From the NCBI GenBank assembly GCA_964030785.1, contig OZ034975.1, positions 19,329,142 through 19,393,141 of the forward strand: a stretch of 64,000 nt of DNA, in the 5' to 3' direction. Of this stretch, positions 52,801 through 61,998 are shown one piece after another (the first letter of the stretch is position 1; each line of letters starts with the position of its first letter). The notes beneath the pieces were generated by a model. The model searched no databases. It was not told the origin of the DNA and saw nothing but the letters and a program-made list of their open reading frames with translations. The position numbers and the translations under genes were made by a program. The stretch comes from Siderastrea siderea. Lineage: Eukaryota; Cnidaria; Anthozoa; Scleractinia; Rhizangiidae.

Positions 52801-55800
52801 AATCCTCTGTTGCTTGTTCCATTACATTACAGGAAGTTTAAAGCCACAACTTGGCGTTACTCCTCTGGGTAAATTGTTGTGTTAATGACTGAACTGTTGT
52901 TTGTTACCTAGAAGAATTTCCAGTTCAGAGGCAATAATGATACACCTGATTAAAAAAAATATTGGGTAAAAAAAAACAAAAACGATGCGATATGCGACAC
53001 ATAACGGAGTTCTGGGAAGACAGCACTGGCAAGGCTTGTTGCTCAGTTCCGTTTATAGATATCCACGATAGTTTTATTTCTAGAATTAAGATTTTGGAGC
53101 ATACTTAGACATCCTGTGTCATTATGATGTTTGCAGTGTCTGAGATTTACAAGCCAGTTTTTCCCGCTTCCCAGAAAACCATGGCGTATCCTTGTTCTTG
53201 GTTTGTGATTTATGATTTATACCCAACAACGTAACGTTAACGTTTTTTCAGATAGGTGTACATAACAGTCACTCACGCTGCTTACCAAACAGGAAAAGAC
53301 TCTCACTTACCCGCTCCCTCGTTTGAAGATGTCTTCGTCGCTAAAGGAAAGCAATTGAATATAGAACTGTAAATGGTTTGAACCCAGGAGTCATATCATA
53401 GGTCGGTAAATTACGATCGTCCGGGTGATTGTAGTCCTGAGAAGGACTGTTTGCGGCATAGTTAATAAAAGAATCTGGTTCTGAACCTCAGCAAAGTCTT
53501 CTGTTTTATGTTTTTGTTACCGTTTTTAGCCTTGACCGTGCACAAACAACAATAGGTTTGAATTTTGCATGAGCAACGAACCAATAAAAATGTCACCGTT
53601 AAGTTATTCAGCCATACTGTGCGAACGTAAAACAAAAGATTGTGCACGGTTGAAGCCCTTTCAACATAAATTGCAGCACCTTTGTTTTGGCCTTTGAAAC
53701 TTGCAAGGTTTCATAACCAGTCCCTCGAGTAACTATGGTTGGCATTGACTGAAGTTTCGACAACCTGAGCGGAAGTCATCATCAGAGTCAAGTGAACTGT
53801 GAATCGTCAGTAGATGTTATAAGTCTCTGGTCGTTGTCCTGATTGGCCTGGTCGACGACCTCGTGATGTTATGGTCGACTGACAGTTAAGCCGTGATGTT
53901 ATTGGCTGTGCAGACTGTAAAACGTGATTGGTGTGTTTCGATCTGTCTTTTGTTAGTCAAATGTCCGTTGGCGCATTGTTAGTAAAATTGGTTGGTTTGT
54001 CTACTGTTTGTCTGTCTTGTTGTTGTGGTCAATAAGACGTTTGTAAGGTGCAGGTAGCTGTTGGCAACAGTTCTAACTCAGCAAACCAGCTTTCCAGAGT
54101 GATTCGCCGGATAGTAGTTCGTAGTGTAGGTGTCAGTAAAAGTAGGAGAACTTTCCCCGGACTGTGAAGTGTTTGTATTTGATCTGGAGCAACTAGGAAA
54201 TATTTAATTTTCCTTCGAATGCGCTGTTTTGTGACTTGAGGTTTAGCAGGATTTTATTTGCGTCTTCTTAGCCGTGATACAAATTTCCCGAACAAGCCAT
54301 GCAAGCACATCAGCAATTATACACAAGACTGACTCAGGGCCGCAATGAACGCAACTCGACTTACTTTGCGAATTCCCATGCATATGAAGCTTGTTTCCGC
54401 CGAAGTATTGGTTTTTGTAGGAGAATATTATGGTTTCCAACCAGCTTGCCTAAGTCAATTCGAATACGAGAGACTGGGAAGACTGGGAAGCGAGCAGGTT
54501 TTGAAAGAGCGAGGTGAATTTTAACATTTTTGAACTCTTCGAAGGAACTTAAAATAGGTTTTAGAAATGTAACAAATAGGCATGCTTTGGTGTCGCTTCG
54601 AGAAGCTAAAAGACAAAAATAATTATAGCCAACTTGGCTACATACCAAGCAACTTCAGTCTACAGAAGAAACAAATACAGTAATAAAACTATTTCAATCG
54701 TACGTTTTAGCCGATTTCGGAAGAAAATTGTGTGGATACAGTAAACGTGCATTTGATGACAGACTCCTGTTTTGACACACAGATAATAGTTCCAATACGA
54801 AGAATGTAGGGGTGGACTGAAAGCCAGCAAATTAAAAAAAGTAACGTAAGTCGCGTATCACCCAAATCATGCAGAACGTCAAAAAACCCTATCGAAAGTT
54901 GACCGTCCATGAGCTCTGAAAACGCAGTGGATATTCATCGATACAAGTACAAAAATAAAAGGGTCAACTGCAACTTACATTTTATTTCTGAAGTAAAATT
55001 GTTAACTTGCCACTGACCTTCGCCTAAATTATGCATGCAATAATTTTCGACAGCGAGTTCAAGTAATACTTGTTTTTACCACGCCGTGAAAACGGGGTCT
55101 AGTAATATCCGCGTTTTTTCGTTTGTTTTTTTTTTTGGGGGGGGGGGGGGTGGTTAGTTGCCCCAGAACTCCAGTTTTCGCTCGGCCAAACAAATACGTG
55201 TTGCAAACGTTCGGTCAACATAAGCATTATATTCGGTCGGCTAGCACCGTGTCGCCAAAATCTTCATGACAGACGGTGTAGAAAATTACTAGGGGTGCCA
55301 TGCAATAAAGATCCCTTCAACGAGATCAAGGACAAAGATGCTAGCAAGTTTTGAAAGGCACCGATTCGATCGGGTTAACAGACAAGGTTAAATATTCAAC
55401 AATGAAATGCAAGCATTTTTTGGCAGTTTTGCTTTGCTTCGCCAAAATCTTTAGGGAGAGTTGTGTAGAAAAGAAATTCAATGGAGACGACGTCTTTTCG
55501 ACAAGAGCAAGGACGGAGGTCCTAACTAGCTTTGAAGCTGGCATGAATTCGCCTCACTTGCCGTAGCACGTAAACATTACGTCATGAAAACACAGAAGCC
55601 CATTCGGAGAAGCTCCTTGCTTTCGCCAAATCATTCCTCGAGTCATGGCCGAAAAGTAAACTTTTACCTTTCTTTTTTCGGTAGATAACGGTTGCCTTTA
55701 GATTTTAGGCTAATTTTTTCTTTATGAATAAATCGATTGAAATTTCCGTGCCCTTCTTATTTAGACTTACGCTGAGATGTCAGTTCGTTTATAAACACGT

Positions 55801-58539
55801 GACGTAACTGAGTCACGCTATGGTCAAACTATTTCGTCACGTTCTTCTTGGCGAGTGCTAGAACAGGTGGATGACCAAGGAATGAGGGATGGGAAAGGTG
55901 TTCATACTATTAGGGATTCATGTTATTACAAGGAGAAGTGTGCAGGAAACGGAGGGCTTTATTTACTTCGCGCGCAATTTTAATGTCACACTATAATTAA
56001 CTTTCATGTAGTCACGCTAGTCGTTACCCAGTTTTTATGTTAGGCGGGGTTGAGCGGCCAGGGTGGGACCGAACTGAGGTGTAAAACCCACAGGCTGTCA
56101 TGATAAATTTCACCATATTGTGAAACAATACTTCATGGGCTCTGCGCGCATTGCGTGCCTATGTTTTTGTCTTGAATGGACTATTGCAAGGAAAAGGTCT
56201 CATATCTCTTCGGAATCTAGTTAATTTCAATGGGCATTATGCATGATTACGTCACTTGCCTAAAATTCACCTCCAAGCCTCGTTTAAACTAAATTATTCT
56301 CATCCTCTGGCAAATTGCACGTGGATGTTATTTTCATTTTTGCCGCTTTGGGAGTTTGTTTGTGGTAAAATATACAAGTTTCTACTACGAAAGTGAGGCT
56401 TCGTGGTGAAATTATCTAGTCTGACATAAACACGTATAAAGGCTATTAGTAGTAAGAAAAACTTGACAAAGCTGGAAAAGCAATAACAAAATTGAACACC
56501 GTTTTCTCCTTTCCTCTTAGAAACTAGCATACTGAACGTTTTCCCATTTTTTTTTTTTGCAAACGATAGAGTTGTGTAAACTGAGACCCATATATTTGAA
56601 AATTGATGCATAATGATCCCCAGCCAGTTACTCAGCCTGCTTACCGACAACGAGTCAAGAAAATCTCACTTACCTTGGTTCTCGCTTGAAGATGTCTTCG
56701 TAGCTAAAGGAAAGTAATTGACAGTGTCAATTACGTCTGCAGAAAGTTTTAGATGTTCTCAAGTAGACGTTAACGTTGATTATGTGAAACTTAACCGCGC
56801 TGTGAACCACAAGCGCCAGAAAGATACTTTAATGTTCACACGGCTGTATAACCAAAAACAAAAATAAACAACAAACCAAAAACGTGTAAAGCAAAACATC
56901 CACTTACTCGGTTTCAAGGTTGCAGTTGTTTTCGCTGTTGATGCTAAAGGAAACGAATGTAGAAGTTTAGGTCTCCAGGAAATAAACCACATATTGAATC
57001 ATTGCTTATCCCTTAGTCAAGTAAATCGCGATAAAGTTTCCACTGGGTAATCAAACGTATCAAACATATCAAATGTGGTAACCAAGGTATCTTCTTGCTA
57101 ATCAAAGCACTATTTCTAGATACCTATGATGTGAATGGAAATTCGCTGAAGCAATGCATTGCATGTTTACACTATTTTAAATTTTGGTTATTGGTGCCAA
57201 CATCATGCCAGTCGCAATGTTTGATTGAAAATATATATTGCTAAAACGTGTTCGAAACCGCGAAAATTAAGCGACGTGTGACGTGCGTACTGCGCTTTGA
57301 GAATTCAAGCAGTTGTAGTAGAAACAGTAGCAGTAGCAGTCGCAGTAGCAGTAGCAGTAGCAGTAGCAGTAGCAATAGCAGTAGTAGTAGCAGTAGCAGT
57401 AGCAGCATTAGCAGTGCAGTAGCAGCAACAGTAGCAGTAGTAGTAGCAGTAGCAGTGGCAGTGGCAGTGGCAGTGGCAGTGGCAGTGGCAGTGGCAGTGG
57501 CAGTGGCAGTGGCAGTAGCAGTGGCAGTGGCAGTGGTAGTGGTAGTGGCAGTGGCAGTGGTAGTGGTAGTGGTAGTGGCAGTGGTAGTGCTAGTGGTAGT
57601 GGTAGTGGTAGTGGCAGTGGCAGTGGTAGTGGTAGTGGTAGTGGCAGTGGTAGTGGTAGTGGTAGTGGTAGTGGTAGTGGCAGTGGCAGTGGCAGTGGCA
57701 GTGGTAGTGGTAGTGGCAGTGGCAGTGGTAGTGGCAGTGGTAGTGGCAGTGGCAGTGGCAGTGGCAGTGGCAGTGGTATAGGCTGTGGTAGTGGCAGTGG
57801 TAGTGGTAGTGGCAGTGGTAGTGGCAGTGGCAGTGGCAGTGGTAGTGGCAGTGGTAGTGGCAGTGGCAGTGGCAGTGGCAGTGGCAGTGGCAGTGGCAGT
57901 GGCAGTGGCAGTGGCAGTGGCAGTGGTAGTGGTAGTGGTAGCGGCAGTGGTAGTGGCAGTGGCAGTGGCAGTGGCAGTGGTAGTGGCAGTGGTAGTGGCA
58001 GTGGCAGTGGCAGTGGCAGTGGCAGTGGCAGTGGCAGTGGTAGTGGCAGTGGCAGTGGCAGTGGCAGTGGCAGTGGCAGTGGCAGTGGCAGTGGCAGTGG
58101 CAGTGGTAGTGGTAGTGGTAGTGGTAGTGGCAGTGGTAGTGGTAGTGGTAGTGGTAGTGGCAGTGGCAGTGGCAGTGGCAGTTGTAGTGGTAGTGGCAGT
58201 GGTAGTGGTAGTGGCAGTGGCAGTGGCAGTGGCAGTGGCAGTGGCAGTGGTAGTGGTAGTGGTAGTGGCAGTGGTAGTAGCAGTGGCAGTGGCAGTGGCA
58301 GTGGCAGTGGCAGTGGCAGTGGCAGTGGCAGTGGTAGTGGTAGTGGTAGTGGCAGTGGGAGTGGTAGTGGTAGTGGTAGTGGCAGTGGCAGTGGCAGTGG
58401 CAGTGGTAGTGGTAGTGGCAGTGGTAGTGGTAGTGGCAGTGGCAGTGGCAGTGGCAGTGGCAGTGGCAGTGGCAGTGGCAGTGGCAGTGGCAGTGGCAGT
58501 GGCAGTGGCAGTGGCAGTGGCAGTGGCAGTGGCAGTGGC

Positions 58540-58586
<47 letters not shown>

Positions 58587-61500
58587 CAGTGGTAGTGGCA
58601 GTGGCAGTGGCAGTGGCAGTGGCAGTGGCAGTGGTAGTGGCAGTGGCAGTGGCAGTGGCAGTGGCAGTGGCAGTGGCAGTGGCAGTGGCAGTGGCAGTGG
58701 CAGTAGTAGTAGTAGTAGTAGTAAATTGCTTTATTTGCATGACCGCAAGATTTTACAGTATTGCAAAAGCATATTTATAGTAATTAATAACAAAACATAT
58801 TATGCTAATGAACCTAAGTTACATCACTTTCACTTGATAATAACAATGTATCACGTATATTCATACACAAGGAAATAAACTTCATTACTAGCTTATTCAC
58901 ATGATAGTCGTTAGAGTCAGAAGTTTTATGCTTTCTGAGGTTGATTTCCTTTCAATATCAGGTATTATTTCATTGATTCGATTGAAGAATGTCTGCCTCT
59001 GCAGAGAGTATTTGCTACATTGCAACAAGAAATGAGTTTCATTTTCTACTTGATTTGATTTACACAATGGGCATAATCTAGTTTCTCTGGGCATATGATC
59101 GGTTTGATATCGACCTAGTTCAATCATAAGTTTGTGATTACTTACTCTAAACTTCACTAAATTTCGTCTTTCATTAAAGTTTCTTAGCTGGTTTAAATAA
59201 TCAGATGTAACGTAGTCATCCTTTAAAACTTTATAAAATTCTAATTTCTTTGAATGTTCAAGGCTGTGTCGCCAGGAGGATATATATGTCTCTTTCATAT
59301 TAGTTGTATATCGCCTAATTCTATCATTATCTAAACATTCAGGATCTAAATTGGATAGATGACATTGTTCTATCAAGTTCATAAAATTGGAATAAAATCC
59401 GGAGTTATTAATGAAATGTAGATTCTTCGACATGAGGAAAGATTGTTTGACTATAGAGTCATTATCTTTGTTGTTTAGATAAACAAAATATTTCATAATT
59501 TTCTGATTAATTGGGATTATTAGCGGTAATCTTCCAAGTTCGGCTCTGCAAGCTACGTTAGAGGCCTTATTGTTTACTTCTAAGTAGTGTTTACAAAATT
59601 TGAGATGAATTTTTTCTATTGGGGAACTATCCCATGCTTTAAAATTCTGCTTAGTGTACATCCCCCATATCTCACTGTTGTAGCTTAAGATCGGAAATAT
59701 CATTGTGTCAAAAATCTGAGATGCGGCATTGGGATTAAGTCTATTGAGAAGTGTTTGTTTTCGTATACTAGCAAAGGCGTACAGGGCTTTTTCTTTCAAG
59801 TGTTCGACTGCAAGAGTAAAGTTTCCCGTTGGAGTTAAACGTGTACCTAAATAGGTGTATTCTTGAACAATTTCAATTGGCTCGGTGCCTATGTTGAAGT
59901 TGATGTCAACGGATTTCCTTGGGCGTTTTTGGAAAATCATTACTTTTGTTTTCTTGGGATTGACTTTTAGCATCCATGTTTTGCAATATGAAGAGAGAGT
60001 GTTTAAACAGTTTTGTAATCCTGTTTTGGATCTTGATAGGATGATCAAATCATCTGCATACAATAGTGAATTTATTTTTGTTCCATTTGGAAGAACAAAT
60101 GGATCAGACAGCGTGTTTTCGAATAAATACGGCAAATTGTTTATATAGAGGTTAAATAAAAGAGGACTTAAAATACATCCTTGACGTACACCTCTTGAGT
60201 ATGAGAAAGATCGAGTTTTGTTTTCTCCGATTCTAATGGAACATGTTGAATTGCAATAAAGGCTTTTGATCAGATTGTAGAAATGTCCTCCTATGTTGAT
60301 TTTGAGCAGCTTGTAAAACAATCCCTCGTGCCAAACAGAGTCGAAAGCTTTACGAAAATCTACGAAACAAGCATAGACTTTTTCTTTATGGTAGTGGACA
60401 TATTTATCTATTAGGGTCCTTAGAGTGAAAACATGGTCTGCAGTACGATTTTCAGGTACAAAGCCAATTTGGGAATTGTGTAATATCTTGTTTTCTCTAA
60501 AATACAAGTATAGTCTTTGATTTAAAATGGAACAAAACAGTTTTCCAAGGCAACTCGATACACATTTGCCTCTATAGTTTGTTGGATCACTCTTGTCTCT
60601 TGGATCACTCTTGGATCACTCCGATTTGTAGATTGGAGTTATAAGGCCTTGACACCAAATATCTGGCATTTTTCCAGATTGTAAAATGAGATTAAAAAGT
60701 TTGATGTAAATAGGCATAAGCGATTCAAGGCTCGCTTTGATCATTTCATTTCTTATTTTGTCAACAAATGGCGATTTCTTATTCTTCAATTTCTTCACCG
60801 CTTGACGTATTTCTTGCTCAGTTACCTCTTGATCTAAATAGTTAAGCTGTTCTTTTTCTTTTTCTAATGATAGTAGTTCATCATAGACTCCTTGACGATT
60901 TATGGAAGTTCTCAGGTCATTGGAATGTAAGGATTGAAAATGGTTGAGCCATGTTTCTTCCGAGATTGGGGCAGGAACATTTTCGTCGATAGTATCGTTC
61001 ATCGATTTTAGACAACTCCAAAACGACACTTTGTCGGGATTAAATGCTAGCTCGTCGAGTTGCAGAGTTTTTTCTTTCTGAAATTCTTTCCTTTTCGAGT
61101 CAAGGAGCTTTTTATAATCATTCAGAATTTTGTGAAATTTCTCCCGTAACTCAGAGTTAAGGGGATCGCGATGTTTTTGATTTGACAGTTTTCGTAATTC
61201 GTGTCTTTTCAGTTGACATTCACGGTCGAACCATTTTTTGCTAGATGTTATCCTAATACGTTTACGAGATCTTTTGGTTTTAATCTTGAGGCAGAGTTTT
61301 GATGTCGCAGTTAGAATGTTCACAGCATCGTCCAACGAGACATTTACATCTTCAGTGTTTCGTTCCATAAATTCTCTGATTAGAATCTGGATTGGTTCCG
61401 TACGTAATGCGTTTCTGAATTTTAAGTAAGAGTCATTTTCCCAGCAAAACTGGCGTGGCAGACTTATTAATCTATTGGTGGAGGTTGAAGTTTGGGTTTC

Positions 61501-61927
61501 GCTTGCTGGTAAGCTGGTGTTGAGATTCAACCATGCTACGATGGCACTGTGGTCCGACAAGTAGGACGGCTGTTTAACAACAAAATTGGCAACGTTTAGA
61601 AATGTGCACTGATCGCATATTATGTAATCAATAACGCTTGTCCCGTTTTTTCCATGAAAAGTGGGTCTGCCTAGGGTATCTCCATTAACTCTGCCATTAA
61701 CTATTCTTAGATCAAGGTTTTTGCAAATTTCTAATAGTTTTTTCCCATGACTATTCAATAAATTATCAAAACTATTTCTTTGGGCTGGCTGAAAAGCTGA
61801 TTCCGACTGATCATTAGTAATTATGCTGTTTCCCTCTTGTGAGACAGTATCGGAGTATTTTCCGGTTCTTGAATTAAAGTCCCCCATAAGAATTACTGAT
61901 CCTAATGTAGTAGGATCCTAGTAATCC

Positions 61928-61998
<71 letters not shown>

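Larger units (their letters stand above)
53367..54075 (-). mobile_element. Penelope-like element tail with nested insertion
   Basis: It matches the tail of the copy at 30135-30300 from TGGTTTGAACCCAGGAGTCA onward, with a hammerhead and about 250 bp of further Penelope 5' sequence (CCAATAACATCACG motifs on the minus strand). It is split at 53457-53737 by an insertion absent from the other copy. Confidence 0.8.
58724..61915 (-). mobile_element. LINE with endonuclease and reverse transcriptase, 5'-truncated, inserted in AGT satellite
   Basis: A single-ORF non-LTR retrotransposon on the minus strand. The endonuclease begins at MGDFNSRTG (Asp-Asn catalytic motif) and keeps SDHSAIVAW; the reverse transcriptase has [35 protein letters not shown] and the catalytic [10 protein letters not shown]-terminal zinc-knuckle-like [19 protein letters not shown] follows. 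The N-terminal half of the endonuclease is missing. AATAAA lies just before the 3' end. Both flanks are AGT repeat, so it inserted into the satellite, or its tail seeded part of it. Confidence 0.9.

Noticed and set aside
55399..55563. Secreted small protein (signal-peptide-like [17 protein letters not shown])
   Set aside because: A hydrophobic start in a short frame is common by chance; no cysteine pattern, splice or promoter support.
57241..58780. Open frames of 177-499 codons on both strands
   Set aside because: They follow from the 6-bp period of AGTGGY and contain only Val/Ala or Thr/Ala. They are not genes.
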